Shown here: positions 41,538 to 50,113 of the stretch, in pieces
Layout of the letters: each line of letters opens with the position of its first letter
Numbering within the stretch: the stretch's first letter is position 1
Origin: Synechococcus sp. MU1643
GTDB lineage: Bacteria; Cyanobacteriota; Cyanobacteriia; PCC-6307; Cyanobiaceae
Length of the DNA: 64,000 bases
Assembly: GCF_020514095.1 (NCBI RefSeq)
Contig: NZ_VTKY01000001.1
Coordinates: forward strand, 124,001-188,000
Direction of reading: 5' to 3'
Notes under the pieces: generated by a model
Seen by the model: only the letters and a program-made list of their open reading frames with translations
The model's database searches: none
Told to the model about the DNA's origin: nothing
Made by a program: the position numbers and the translations under genes

Positions 41538-43052
41538 TCAGGCCTCGAGCTGGCTTTCGATCACATCCATTAACTCCAAGTAGGCCGGCACCCCGGTCTC
41601 ACCGTTCTCGTCCAGAGCCATCTTGCTGCCCATGGCTTGATTGGCGTTGTCGGCAATCACGGCATTCACCACAAGCTCCAGGGCTTTGGGCACATCGAGG
41701 TTCTGAAGCGCTTCGGCGTAGCGACGGCTGTGGCTGGGTCGCACGGATTCCTGGCAGTAGTTGGAGAGTTCCCGGCTTTCGGTCATGACCCGGTAGGCGG
41801 TTTCCTTCACGCCTGCCCGCCCGTAGATCGCCATGTACAGCAGGTTCACCATGGAGGCGTCGTTCGCCGGGATGGCGTACTTGCGGGCGATCTGAGGCCA
41901 GTACCGCAAGGATTTGAGGCCCTCCAGGCCGCCTTTGCGCAGCCCTGCGGCTTCACACCACTGTTCCAACTCCTCCATGGAATGGGGGCAGCGGCCCTGA
42001 TCCCGCATAGCTTCGGCCATTACTTGCCCGGCCTGGAAGTTGCGGGTGGGGCTGCCGGAGACCGGCCGCATCATGCTGCCGCGCACATCTGCCACCATTG
42101 CGGTGAGCTGGCTGAAGGTGTGGTCCCGCACCCGCTCGAAGTCGCCATCGCGTACCAGGGTGGATTCGATCCTCGGCACGGCATAGCCCAGTTCCGTCAG
42201 GGGAAAGGGCTGACGGTGGTAGAGCCGTTGGCGGTCGGGGCGTGCCATCGACACGGTGGCTGCCTGGTCCAGGCACTGGTTCAGCAGCAGGGTCAGCAGC
42301 GTTGGCAACACCCCGGGGTTGTCCTGATGGAAGCCGTAGCCGAAGCCGGCGAACACCGAGGCCATGTTTTTGGCGGCTTTGATGAACTGTCCCTCCACGT
42401 TGTGAACACCGGCGGAGACCTGGATGTTCGGGGACAGTTGATCCATCAGTTGGGCCCCCAACATGGCTGTCAGGGCATTGGGATGACAGAAGTTGGCCGT
42501 GAAGCTGTCGAAGGGGTTGCGTAGCGCTCCATGGCGGTGGAAGCCGGAGAAGAAAGCGAGCTCCGGTTCTTGTTCACACAGCACATAGGCGCTGTTGCTG
42601 ATCGGGTCATGGCTGAAGGATCCCGCCAGGCAGGCCAGCACCACCTGTTTCCGATTGAGCTCCTTCCGCAGGCGACAGGCTTCCTGGAGGTCTTCTTCGA
42701 TGTGATTGCTGTTGGCGCTGAGCACCACGAGCTCACAACTCTCGATCAGATCACTCAAGGTGTTGGCGACCAGGTCACCGCTGCTGCGGTGACCGCCCAT
42801 GTTGAGCACGGTCTCCACATGCTCATCGTCCATCGTTGCAATCGTCTCTTTGGGGAACGCTCCCAGGAGGTCCCGGCCAGGGCGAGGGGCCAGCAGCAGA
42901 CGCCCTTTGGCGTTCTGCATGGCGCAGTTGTAGGCCAGCGAGGCGGGATAGAGCCCGACGCTGAAGAACCCCACCTTGCCGGTCGAGAGCTCCTGCACGC
43001 GCCGGCGGATTGCGCCGGCGTCAAGGCTCTGATCGAAGAAGGAATTGCGCAT
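41538..43052 (-). CDS. Conserved protein with dehydrogenase-like N-terminus
   Basis: Protein of 504 residues. The N-terminal segment GKVGFFSVGLYPASLAYNCAMQNAKGRLLLAP (core GFFSVGLYPASLAYN) resembles a Rossmann fold of the glycerol-3-phosphate dehydrogenase superfamily, but the glycine pattern is atypical. A later helical part contains VEGQFIKAAKNMASVFAGFGYGFHQDNPG, with Lys and Asn like the catalytic helix of that superfamily. I cannot name a reaction. The start is ATG at 43052. The gene stands alone; a 218-base gap with no feature precedes it. Confidence 0.6.
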   Translation of the reverse strand: MRNSFFDQSLDAGAIRRRVQELSTGKVGFFSVGLYPASLAYNCAMQNAKGRLLLAPRPGRDLLGAFPKETIATMDDEHVETVLNMGGHRSSGDLVANTLSDLIESCELVVLSANSNHIEEDLQEACRLRKELNRKQVVLACLAGSFSHDPISNSAYVLCEQEPELAFFSGFHRHGALRNPFDSFTANFCHPNALTAMLGAQLMDQLSPNIQVSAGVHNVEGQFIKAAKNMASVFAGFGYGFHQDNPGVLPTLLTLLLNQCLDQAATVSMARPDRQRLYHRQPFPLTELGYAVPRIESTLVRDGDFERVRDHTFSQLTAMVADVRGSMMRPVSGSPTRNFQAGQVMAEAMRDQGRCPHSMEELEQWCEAAGLRKGGLEGLKSLRYWPQIARKYAIPANDASMVNLLYMAIYGRAGVKETAYRVMTESRELSNYCQESVRPSHSRRYAEALQNLDVPKALELVVNAVIADNANQAMGSKMALDENGETGVPAYLELMDVIESQLEA

Positions 43053-43270
43053 GCCGGCAAGACTAAGCAGCGTTGCCGATGAGACTGCTCACCGCAAACA
43101 GACGCCATTCCCTTGGGTGATGCGGGGTTTCGCCCAAACGCGTGCTCTGAACTGACTCAACTCAACCACTCTTAATGGCTGCAGATCGTTTTGGAGGCCT
43201 GCAAAGCATCTGCCAAGGTGGAAGATTGAATGAAGGAACTAAGCGTAAAAAAAAATAGCAATTGAATGAC

Positions 43271-43834
43271 TCAAAGGCCCATGATCATTCTGTAATTCGG
43301 GTTGGATCTTGTTCGCTCATTGAGGGCCTGGATTTCTGGATAAGCCGAGAGATCTTCGTTGGGATAAAAAATAGGGAGGTAGCCCAAGTATGCGTTGACT
43401 GCACAATCGGCGGCTGTCCAGTGGTCACCTAATAAATAATGCTTTTTTGAATAGAGGTCATTCAGGGTCGCCATCAGTCTCGGAAACTCCCGCTCTTTGT
43501 TCGATGGAACGAACAAAGCGATCGCCAGTGTGGAGTTGGCGAAAAGAATCCACTGGCTGATGGAGGCGCGTGTTGCGAGGTCTTTGATCTCGTTAGCGTA
43601 GTTCTCGGAGAGGTACTGAAGAATCGCCCCCGACTCAAAAAGCACCAAACCATTGCTGTCGTCTTTGAGGGCGGGCAACTTGCCGAAAGGATTCACCTCT
43701 AAGAAGCTCGTTGCAAGATTTTGACGAGCGGCTAGATCAATGTTGACGTATTCGTAGGAAATTCCCTTTTCTGCCATGTACCATTTCGGCATCGAAACAC
43801 GGGTCTTGGGGCCGCCGTAGAGATAAAGCGTCAT
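43271..43834 (-). CDS. Glutathione S-transferase family protein
   Basis: Protein of 187 residues. The thioredoxin-fold N-terminus (LYLYGGPKTRVSMPKWYMAEKGISYEY, landmark NPFGKLPAL and ESGAILQYLSENY) is followed by an all-helical C-terminus with WTAADCAVNAYLGYLP. These are standard GST landmarks for glutathione conjugation or stress protection; the substrate is unknown. ATG at 43834, chosen over a GTG one codon upstream. The composition is more AT-rich than the genes on either side, hinting at a different history. Confidence 0.85.
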   Translation of the reverse strand: MTLYLYGGPKTRVSMPKWYMAEKGISYEYVNIDLAARQNLATSFLEVNPFGKLPALKDDSNGLVLFESGAILQYLSENYANEIKDLATRASISQWILFANSTLAIALFVPSNKEREFPRLMATLNDLYSKKHYLLGDHWTAADCAVNAYLGYLPIFYPNEDLSAYPEIQALNERTRSNPNYRMIMGL

Positions 43835-44133
43835 CACTGATTTTTGATAATATTCATGCTATCTCTCGGGATCAAATAGTGCTGTTGCGCTGCGAATGCT
43901 CTGCTCAGTATTGATGTCAATGTTGGATGCCTTGATGGCGATCCCGTTGTGCTGGAAATTTTGCGTGCAAATCTGTTCCGTGGGATTGCAAGAAACATCT
44001 GTTTGATAACAGTCTGGGGCGGCTGTGCAGGTGTCTTTACGGGCAGGCCCGGTTCAACATGCTGTAATGCGCTTAAACCATTGCTACCAGCCGTGATCTG
44101 CTGGGGGCGTACCGCTGGCCTGCGGCGGTTGTT
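43835..44133. other. Intergenic region, only doubtful open frames
   Basis: 299 bases between the GST start and the small plus-strand pair. The open frames here (for example 43949-44176 plus) have Cys/Gly-rich composition with no family features. The GST promoter should lie near 43840-43900. Confidence 0.4.
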
Positions 44134-44346
44134 TTGTCCAGCCTTGTTCTGGCGGTCACGGCCGCCAGGCTGTTGAGTCGGCCCATCCCCATCCCCATCG
44201 CGATTCAGGGTGGATTGCAGGTCGACAAGTTGGTGCTCCCGCCCAGTGTCACCATCCGCTCCGTCACCCCTTTGCCGGTCGTGGTGCAGGAGCAGGTGAC
44301 CATCGGCGGCGATGCGCCCCGGCGATTGAAGGCCCTGTATCGGTGA
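44134..44346 (+). CDS. Small membrane-anchored protein (pair member 1)
   Basis: Protein of about 70 residues. A hydrophobic N-terminal helix (SSLVLAVTAARLL) is followed by a short Val/Pro-rich beta-like part (IPIAIQGGLQVDKLVLPPSVTIRS, QVTIGGDAPRRL). No family recognised. The apparent start is TTG at 44134, but the frame is open from 44077 without an ATG, so the true start is uncertain. The stop overlaps the following GTG (GTGA), indicating translational coupling with the next small gene. Confidence 0.5.
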   Translation: MSSLVLAVTAARLLSRPIPIPIAIQGGLQVDKLVLPPSVTIRSVTPLPVVVQEQVTIGGDAPRRLKALYR

Positions 44347-44540
44347 AATCGATTGCGGGGACTGTGTCGGTGAATGCCGATGCACGGGTCAGCGGGGTGG
44401 CATGCAAGGTGTCTGTCACGGCTGATGATCCACTGGCTGTGCGAGCCGACGTTTCTGTCGACAAGAAAATCACGATCGGCGGCAAGGTCGATATTGAGGG
44501 CAAGGTGAAGCCGTCTTTGCTTCCGGTTCCGATGCCCTGA
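44343..44540 (+). CDS. Small Val-rich protein (pair member 2)
   Basis: Protein of 65 residues with a repeated beta-like pattern: SVNADARVSGVACKVSVTADDPLAVRADVSVDKKITIGGKVDIEGKV (landmarks ITIGGKVDIEGKV and VRADVSVDKK). It has no membrane segment. It shares the 'TIGG' turn and Val-rich style with the preceding protein, suggesting related folds. GTG start overlaps the upstream stop. It ends one base before the stop of the convergent Rieske gene at 44541. Function unknown. Confidence 0.5.
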   Translation: MKSIAGTVSVNADARVSGVACKVSVTADDPLAVRADVSVDKKITIGGKVDIEGKVKPSLLPVPMP

Positions 44541-45911
44541 TCAGCGGTTGCGTGGGGCCTGGCCGTTGCCGATGGTCAGGCCCAGCTCCCAACGGTTGAG
44601 TTGCCGCAGTGCCAAGGCCGAGAGTGCGGCGCTCACCAAGCCGATGCTGCTCCAAGTGTTGCCCTGCTGGATGCCCACAAGAACGGCGGATCCCCAGAGC
44701 AGGGCCCAGGCCCAGGGTCGGCCAGCGCGAATCCGCGCAAGCGCCGTCGAGCAGCTGCGGCAATGGATGGTGTGGCTGGCGTACCGATCCATCAGCGCCG
44801 TAGTGGTTTGCCTCGGAGGTAGCTGTTGTCCTGCAAAGGGCTCGCCGCCGTTGGCATTCAACCAGCGATGCAGCGCCGCCACGTAGACGTCGGCCGTCGT
44901 GGGCATGAAAAAACTGCGTTTTACGGTGGGGCTACCTCCGGCTCGCTCCACCACCCGTTCCTGCCAGTGCAAGAACACCTGATCGTCCTCCAACACCTTG
45001 TGATTGCCGATGTGCTGCAACCAGCGGGGACGCAATCCGATCAGCAGGCGGGGGATGGCGGATTGGAACTGGAAGGGGAAGCGGGCGAAAAGGCGGCATT
45101 CGCCACGGCGAATCGGCACGGCGTACACCACCGTGAGGATCCGCCCGAAGCCCTTGGCGGTGAGGTCATGCCACATCAGTTGCGGTGCATGAAAGCTGGT
45201 GGATTGGGCGCCGAGCTTGCCCCGACGCGGCCCCTCGTCCCAGTAGGCCGTGAAGCCCTTGGCGTCTTCCCCCGTGATCGTGGCCTCCACGGGTGCAGCG
45301 TTCTCCCGTTTGCCAACGGTCTTGTGATGGGTGAAGGGAACGTGACTCACATCCAGCACGTTCTCCAGCAGGGTCACGGCGTCCATCGGGAGGTCCCGGA
45401 AGGTGTCTTGCACCGTCCAGCTGTCGGGGTTGTCCTCCAGTGCCGGCACCAGGGGGAGCTGACTGGGGTGGGAGGCATCGGGGGCACCCATCCAGACGAA
45501 CAGCAGCCCCTGCCCCGTGGCTGTCGGCAGGCTGGCGCAGCGGGACCGACGGTTGTTGGGCTGGGTGTTGTCGAGGGCCTGTGGCACGCGCTGGCACTGG
45601 CCGCTGCCGTCGAAACTCCAGCCGTGGTAAGGGCATTCGAGCAATCCTTCCTCGTTGATCCGCCCTTCGCTGAGGGGGACCAGACGGTGGGGGCAGACGT
45701 CAGGGAAGACGCGCCAACTCGATTCGGCGCGATCCCACCAGATCACCAGATCCCGCTCCAGCAGTGTGAACCGACTCGGCTGTTTGGGGTCGAGGTCCTG
45801 CACATAGCTGATCGGCCACCACTGTTCGGTCCAGGTGGGGTGCATGGCAGGAGCATCAAGGCCGTCATGTTCGCTAGCCGGATGGCCTGGCTGCGGTGTT
45901 TCTCTTGCCAT
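44541..45911 (-). CDS. Rieske oxygenase, pheophorbide a oxygenase type
   Basis: Protein of 456 residues. The Rieske [2Fe-2S] site is CPHR (residues about 73-76) plus CPYHGW (about 93-98). The mononuclear iron region is ENVLDVSHVPFTHH near residue 190. The C-terminus carries a CxxC pair (HCRSCSTAL, near residues 383-386) and two hydrophobic helices. Rieske core, C-terminal CxxC and membrane helices are the layout of PaO/Tic55/CAO-type enzymes, which act on chlorophyll breakdown products or related rings. The substrate is inferred, not shown. ATG at 45911; an ATG at residue 22 is an alternative. Divergent from stpA. Confidence 0.85.
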   Translation of the reverse strand: MARETPQPGHPASEHDGLDAPAMHPTWTEQWWPISYVQDLDPKQPSRFTLLERDLVIWWDRAESSWRVFPDVCPHRLVPLSEGRINEEGLLECPYHGWSFDGSGQCQRVPQALDNTQPNNRRSRCASLPTATGQGLLFVWMGAPDASHPSQLPLVPALEDNPDSWTVQDTFRDLPMDAVTLLENVLDVSHVPFTHHKTVGKRENAAPVEATITGEDAKGFTAYWDEGPRRGKLGAQSTSFHAPQLMWHDLTAKGFGRILTVVYAVPIRRGECRLFARFPFQFQSAIPRLLIGLRPRWLQHIGNHKVLEDDQVFLHWQERVVERAGGSPTVKRSFFMPTTADVYVAALHRWLNANGGEPFAGQQLPPRQTTTALMDRYASHTIHCRSCSTALARIRAGRPWAWALLWGSAVLVGIQQGNTWSSIGLVSAALSALALRQLNRWELGLTIGNGQAPRNR

Positions 45912-46023
45912 CAGCGGTTTTGCCTTCCTTCCCCACTGGACTTCTCAGTGGTTTGGAACTAATGAGTGGCGCGACGAAATTGCAGCGCTGAGCCTTCGGC
46001 TGCAGTGACCTCCCTGAACCTCC

Positions 46024-47232
46024 ATGCCCCGTTTGACGCCCGATCAGTTGCTGCAGGAGCTCTCCGGTGCTGAAGACCTGCTGATCGTGCAGGACCTGGA
46101 TGGTGTCTGTATGCAACTGGTGAAGGATCCACTGACGCGGCGCATGGATCCGTCCTATGTGGACACGGTCGCCGCTCTGGATGGCCAATTCGCTGTGTTG
46201 ACCAATGGTGAGCACGAAGGCCGGCGCGGGGTGAACCGCCTCGTGGAGCAGGCCCTGGGGGATCCCGATCTCCCCAAACGCGAGGGCTGTTATCTGCCAG
46301 GCCTGGCGGCTGGAGGGGTGCAGCTGCAGGATCGCTTTGGCGACCTGAGCCACCCCGGCGTCTCGCCGGCGGAAATGGATTTCCTCGCTGCAGCCCCCAC
46401 CCGGATGGAAGCTCTGCTGATGGAGCGATTGCCTGCTCTGCTGCCGCAGCTGGGTGTTGATGATCTGGCTGTGGTGGCCAAAGCCGCGGTGTTGGACACC
46501 CAGGTCTCACCGACCATCAATCTCAACGGGATTTTTGCGCTCGTCCCCGCTGATGTCACCGATCAGCAGGCCCTGCAGTTGATGCTGTCGGAGCTGATGC
46601 ATCAGCTGCTTGCTGAGGCTGCTGATCAGGGACTGGAGGAATCGTTCTTCCTGCATGTGGCTCCCAACCTGGGCCGTGATGCGCAAGGCCAGGAACGGCT
46701 CAAGCCCGCTGCTGCCGGAGATGTGGGAACCACCGACATCCAATTCATGCTCACCGGGTCCATCAAGGAGGCCGGACTTCTGGTGCTGCTCAATCAGCAC
46801 ATCCAGCGCCGTTGGGGTGAATCTCCCTTGGGTGAGACGTTCAATGTGAGAACGGCTCCCCACGATCCCGAGGAGCTGTTGGCTTTGGTGAAGCAGCGCA
46901 TCCCCGCAGAGCGGATGCCGTTGTTGGTGGGGGTGGGCGACACGGTCACATCCACTGCATCGGTTGATGGCACGGGCTGGATGCGTGGGGGGAGTGACCG
47001 CGGTTTCCTCAACCTGCTGCAGGACCTTGGTGCCTGGTGCGGTCAACCCAATCGTGTTGTTCTCGTCGACAGCAGTCATGGAGAAGTGGATCGCCCCAGT
47101 CATGCCGATGGGACATTGCAAGGCATCACCGATCCGGAGGACCCCCTGCGGATTGACGCCCTCATGCCTGACGGCCCGGAGCAGTACATCGCCTGGTTCC
47201 GTCAGCTCTCTGATCGTCGCCGTGTGGGTTGA
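46024..47232 (+). CDS. stpA: Glucosylglycerol 3-phosphatase
   Basis: Removes phosphate from glucosylglycerol-phosphate, the last step in making the salt-protective solute glucosylglycerol. Protein of 402 residues, close to Synechocystis StpA. The HAD-type nucleophile motif is QDLDGVCM, with Asp24 and Asp26. Landmarks ADVGTTDIQFMLTGSIKEAGLL and GVGDTVTSTASVDGTGWMRGGSDRGFL match the family. The partner synthase gene ggpS is not in the window. The protein is cytosolic. ATG at 46024; the 112-base gap to the divergent Rieske gene holds both promoters. Confidence 0.92.
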   Translation: MPRLTPDQLLQELSGAEDLLIVQDLDGVCMQLVKDPLTRRMDPSYVDTVAALDGQFAVLTNGEHEGRRGVNRLVEQALGDPDLPKREGCYLPGLAAGGVQLQDRFGDLSHPGVSPAEMDFLAAAPTRMEALLMERLPALLPQLGVDDLAVVAKAAVLDTQVSPTINLNGIFALVPADVTDQQALQLMLSELMHQLLAEAADQGLEESFFLHVAPNLGRDAQGQERLKPAAAGDVGTTDIQFMLTGSIKEAGLLVLLNQHIQRRWGESPLGETFNVRTAPHDPEELLALVKQRIPAERMPLLVGVGDTVTSTASVDGTGWMRGGSDRGFLNLLQDLGAWCGQPNRVVLVDSSHGEVDRPSHADGTLQGITDPEDPLRIDALMPDGPEQYIAWFRQLSDRRRVG

Positions 47233-47316
47233 TCAGCTGCTCTGCCGCTGTGGTATCCGTTTCTCCCGCCTTGATGCGTTCTGTCTGGAAGAATCAGCCT
47301 CATTCGAAGTGAGCCG

Positions 47317-48261
47317 GTGACTGTCGTAGAGAGCGTTTTCCCGCACCTGAAGCGCGGACAGCTCACAACGTTGCAGGTCAATCTCGGCTACCGCTGCAAC
47401 CAAAGCTGTGCCCATTGTCATGTCAATGCAGGGCCCACCCGCACCGAGATGATGTCAGCGGATCTGCTGGCGTTGATTCCGCAAATCCTTGAACGGCATT
47501 CAATCTCCTGCCTCGATCTCACGGGGGGAGCACCGGAGTTGCACCCCAGCTTTCGCGCGTTGGTGCGTCAGGCGCGCTCCCGCGGCACCACCGTGATTGA
47601 CCGCTGCAATCTCACGATCCTCAGTGAACCCCGCCAGGAAGATCTGGCTGAATTCCTGGCGGAGCAGGGGGTTTGCATCACGGCCTCCTTGCCCTGCTAC
47701 AGCGCCGAGAACGTAGACCAACAGAGGGGCGATGGCGTGTTTGAGCGCAGCATCAGCGGGCTGCGACAGCTCAATGCCCTGGGCTATGGAACGGGCGATC
47801 CAAGCCGGCAGCTGGATCTCGTCTACAACCCGCTGGGTCCGGTTCTGCCTCCTCCTCAGCAGGCCTTGGAGGCGGATTACAAGAACGCCCTGGGCGGGTT
47901 GGGAATTCGCTTCGATCGTCTACTGACGTTGGCGAACATGCCCATTCAACGTTTCGCCAAGCAACTGGAACGCAGTGGCGACTTGCAGCGCTATCAGACA
48001 CTTCTGGAGGACGCACACAATCCGGACAATCTGGGGGCTGTGATGTGCCGTCAGCTGATCAGTGTGGATTGGCAGGGCTATCTCTACGACTGCGATTTCA
48101 ATCAGCAGCTCGGCCTGCCCTGCCCCGGGGAGGTCCGTCACCTTCGCGATCTGATCTGCCTTGAGACCGTTCCGATGGATCAGCCCATCCACACGGGGGG
48201 GCATTGTTTTGGCTGCACCGCTGGCGCCGGGTCAAGTTGTGGCGGCGCGCTTCAGGGCTGA
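47317..48261 (+). CDS. arsS: ArsS-like radical SAM protein (arsenosugar synthesis)
   Basis: Radical SAM enzyme of 314 residues. The 4Fe-4S motif CNQSCAHC is near residues 28-35, and SAM-binding DLTGGAPELHPSF (the GGxP region) follows. The C-terminal Cys-rich domain (DUF3641-like) ends FGCTAGAGSSCGGAL. The architecture is that of ArsS, which transfers a deoxyadenosyl group to methylated arsenic in arsenosugar synthesis. The methyltransferase ArsM is not adjacent here. GTG start at 47317, 84 bases after stpA. Confidence 0.85.
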   Translation: MTVVESVFPHLKRGQLTTLQVNLGYRCNQSCAHCHVNAGPTRTEMMSADLLALIPQILERHSISCLDLTGGAPELHPSFRALVRQARSRGTTVIDRCNLTILSEPRQEDLAEFLAEQGVCITASLPCYSAENVDQQRGDGVFERSISGLRQLNALGYGTGDPSRQLDLVYNPLGPVLPPPQQALEADYKNALGGLGIRFDRLLTLANMPIQRFAKQLERSGDLQRYQTLLEDAHNPDNLGAVMCRQLISVDWQGYLYDCDFNQQLGLPCPGEVRHLRDLICLETVPMDQPIHTGGHCFGCTAGAGSSCGGALQG

Positions 48262-48303
48262 TTTGCGCGTTATGGGCATAGTGGGTGGATGTGTAATGAG
48301 GCC

Positions 48304-48525
48304 ATGCCGATGCAACGCATTTGTTGTGCTGTGGTCGCATTGATGCTCACGGCGACAACGGCCTTGGCCGGATCCCATGGCAAGCCCAAGCAGGCGATGT
48401 TCAAGACACAGGCTGAAGCCGTGGCGGCGGCCCCAGGCTTTGGCTGCACGGGTGCTCACCAGATGGGTGAGATGTGGATGGTCTGCGACAAGCACGGTGA
48501 TGCAGACCACCACGGGGCTCACTGA
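48304..48525 (+). CDS. Secreted DUF3721 protein
   Basis: Protein of about 73 residues. A signal peptide (CCAVVALMLTATTALAG, cleavage after ALA) precedes one DUF3721 module: MFKTQAEAVAAAPGFGCTGAHQMGEMWMVC (landmarks FGCTGAHQMG and WMVC), and a His/Asp-rich end (KHGDADHHGAH) that could bind metal. Start taken at ATG 48304; in-frame ATGs at 48289 and 48310 are alternatives. It is followed 3 bases later by a second DUF3721 gene, so the two form a tandem pair of related proteins. Confidence 0.75.
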   Translation: MPMQRICCAVVALMLTATTALAGSHGKPKQAMFKTQAEAVAAAPGFGCTGAHQMGEMWMVCDKHGDADHHGAH

Positions 48526-48528
48526 TTC

Positions 48529-48924
48529 ATGACTGAAGGAGGGCACTGCGGCAGCAAGCCGAAGCGGATCGCGATCGGGGTGGCTCCCCTCGGCACCATC
48601 TCCATCGGCATCGTGCCGATGGGGGTGATCTGCATCGGCGTGGTCCCGATGGGTGTGGTTTCGATTGGTGTGGTGGCGATGGGCGTAATCAATGCCGCCA
48701 TCGTCGGGATGGGATTGGTAGCTGTCGGTGTGAACACCATGGGGGTGATCACCGCCGGCCCGATGAGCATGGGGTTGATTCAGATTCGCTCCACCACCAA
48801 TCCCCGCTATCTGGCCTATCCCAGTCGCGCCGAGGCAGAGGAACAGGCTCGCCAATTGGGTTGTGAGGGTGTGCATCGCATGGGCGATCGCTACTGGATG
48901 CCCTGCAACGAGCATCCTCAGTAA
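48529..48924 (+). CDS. DUF3721 protein with short-repeat N-terminal domain
   Basis: Protein of 131 residues. Residues about 12-80 are a run of near-repeats of the kind GIVPMGVICIGVVPMGVVSIGVVAMGV (period about 10), rich in Gly, Val, Ile and Met. They probably form a stacked beta structure or membrane-inserted hairpins. The C-terminal part is a DUF3721 module (YPSRAEAEEQARQLGCEGVHRMGDRYWMPC). Fusion of a repeat stack with DUF3721 is unusual. ATG at 48529, 3 bases after the upstream DUF3721 stop. Function unknown. Confidence 0.75.
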   Translation: MTEGGHCGSKPKRIAIGVAPLGTISIGIVPMGVICIGVVPMGVVSIGVVAMGVINAAIVGMGLVAVGVNTMGVITAGPMSMGLIQIRSTTNPRYLAYPSRAEAEEQARQLGCEGVHRMGDRYWMPCNEHPQ

Positions 48925-49028
48925 GCAGCCCGCTCGCTTGCTTCACAAAAGCTTCGGAAGACTTCTGTTGCTCACGCCTTTTCAGTGGCCCTGGTGTTGG
49001 CTTCAGTGTGCGAAACAGGGCGCATCTG

Positions 49029-49229
49029 ATGTCACCATCGTCGCCACGCCAACGTCTTCAAACCCTGCTCAGTGCCCGATGGTTGGAAATGGGTGAAGTG
49101 TCGTTGATGCATCACCGCCAGGTTCAGATCTTGCTGAACACCTTGAGACGCGAAAAAGAACTGGTGTCTGTGCAGCTGATTGACCTTTTGGTGGCTGATC
49201 TCTACGACAAGGAATTTCGCGCCGAATGA
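49029..49229 (+). CDS. Small basic protein, function unknown
   Basis: Protein of 66 residues from ATG 49029. It is helical and charged (RQRLQTLLSARWLEMGEVSLMHHRQVQILLNTLRREKELVSVQLIDLLVADLYDKEF; landmarks LLVADLYDKEF and MHHRQVQILL). A frame start at 49008 and an internal ATG at 49089 are alternatives. No family recognised. It ends 15 bases before the convergent fur stop. Confidence 0.5.
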   Translation: MSPSSPRQRLQTLLSARWLEMGEVSLMHHRQVQILLNTLRREKELVSVQLIDLLVADLYDKEFRAE

Positions 49230-49244
49230 TTCAGGTGTTGCGAT

Positions 49245-49700
49245 CTACCCCTGACATTTGGGGCAGATCGCGCGCACGTTCAGGCTCGCCTCAATCAACT
49301 GAAAACCAACATGGGCGGCGGCAGTAGCTCCTGCTGCCAGCACGGGTTCACTTTCGAATTCCTCGGTGCGGCCGCAGCGGATGCACACCACATGGTGATG
49401 TTGGCGGTGATCGTCAACGGCAAGCTCGAAGCGTCGACCCCCTTCACTGAGCTCCAGCTCCTGGAGCAGACCCATGTCGGCCAGCAAGCGCAGGGTGCGA
49501 TACACGGTTGCCAGAGACACCTTCATCTCAAGTGCTGCCAGCTGCTGGTGCACCTCTTCGGCACTGAGGTGGTAGCCCGACCCAATGCGTTCGAACAGCT
49601 CAAGAACCCGTTTGCGTTGCGGGGTCAGGCGGCGCCCGTCCTGATGCAGCCCCTGCTGCAGGGTGATGTCCGTGGCGGCAGGTGCGGAGGACGATGTCAC
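49245..49700 (-). CDS. fur: Fur-family transcriptional regulator
   Basis: Metal-responsive repressor of 151 residues. The winged-helix part has RRLTPQRKRVLELF and VSLATVYRTLRLLADMGLL. The metal site HRQHHHVVCIRCGRTEEFE holds a CxxC, and a second CPKC lies near the C-terminus. The overall pattern is closest to cyanobacterial Fur/FurA rather than PerR or Zur, but this is by eye. The GTG at 49700 is preferred because AGGAG lies five bases before it; the frame continues upstream to 49784 without such a site. Confidence 0.85.
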   Translation of the reverse strand: MTSSSAPAATDITLQQGLHQDGRRLTPQRKRVLELFERIGSGYHLSAEEVHQQLAALEMKVSLATVYRTLRLLADMGLLQELELSEGGRRFELAVDDHRQHHHVVCIRCGRTEEFESEPVLAAGATAAAHVGFQLIEASLNVRAICPKCQG

Positions 49701-49846
49701 AGCTTCTCCTCGCTCATTCTCAAGACTAGGCCTTAATGAGAGTCCTGTCTCGCCCTCAGGATCAGGACCCTGGTCGGATCCCATCGGTTGCCGATGAGAA
49801 AGATGAATGTTGGTGATAGCGTCCGCCGGCGCTGTCGTTCTGGTCG

Positions 49847-50113
49847 ATGGAAACCCACGTCCTCACCTTTACCATCACCAAGTCATTTGCTGAATGGGTC
49901 GCCACCTATGACGCATCCCTGCCGCTTCAGAAAATCGCTGGCATCACCTCCCTTTACCGGGGAGTCAGCAAGGACGACCCCAGCAAGGTCTGCGCGGTGA
50001 TGCAAGCCGCTCCCGGGGTGATGGAGCAATTCATCTCCGACAACACTGACACGATCGCCGCTTCAGGACATGTGATTGAAAGCACCGTGAGTCAGGTTTT
50101 CGTCGACAGCTGA
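49847..50113 (+). CDS. DUF3764 family protein (chromosomal copy)
   Basis: Protein of 88 residues with the DUF3764 pattern VLTFTITKSFAEWVATYDA, then GVSKDDPSKVCAVMQAAPGVMEQFI and ASGHVIESTVSQVF (landmarks KDDPSK and SGHVIESTV). The fold is probably ferredoxin-like. A paralogue is encoded inside the island (60093-60371). ATG at 49847; the TGA overlaps the next ATG by one base, so it is linked in translation to the Trp-rich gene. Confidence 0.75.
   Translation: METHVLTFTITKSFAEWVATYDASLPLQKIAGITSLYRGVSKDDPSKVCAVMQAAPGVMEQFISDNTDTIAASGHVIESTVSQVFVDS

Noticed and set aside
43834-44385. 183-codon minus-strand frame upstream of the GST gene
   Set aside because: Low-complexity Gln/Gly/Asp-rich sequence opposite the small plus-strand pair; no motif.
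48232-48915. 227-codon minus-strand frame rich in His, Asp and Asn
   Set aside because: It is the mirror of the repeat region in the DUF3721 genes; the low-complexity sequence follows from the plus-strand repeats.
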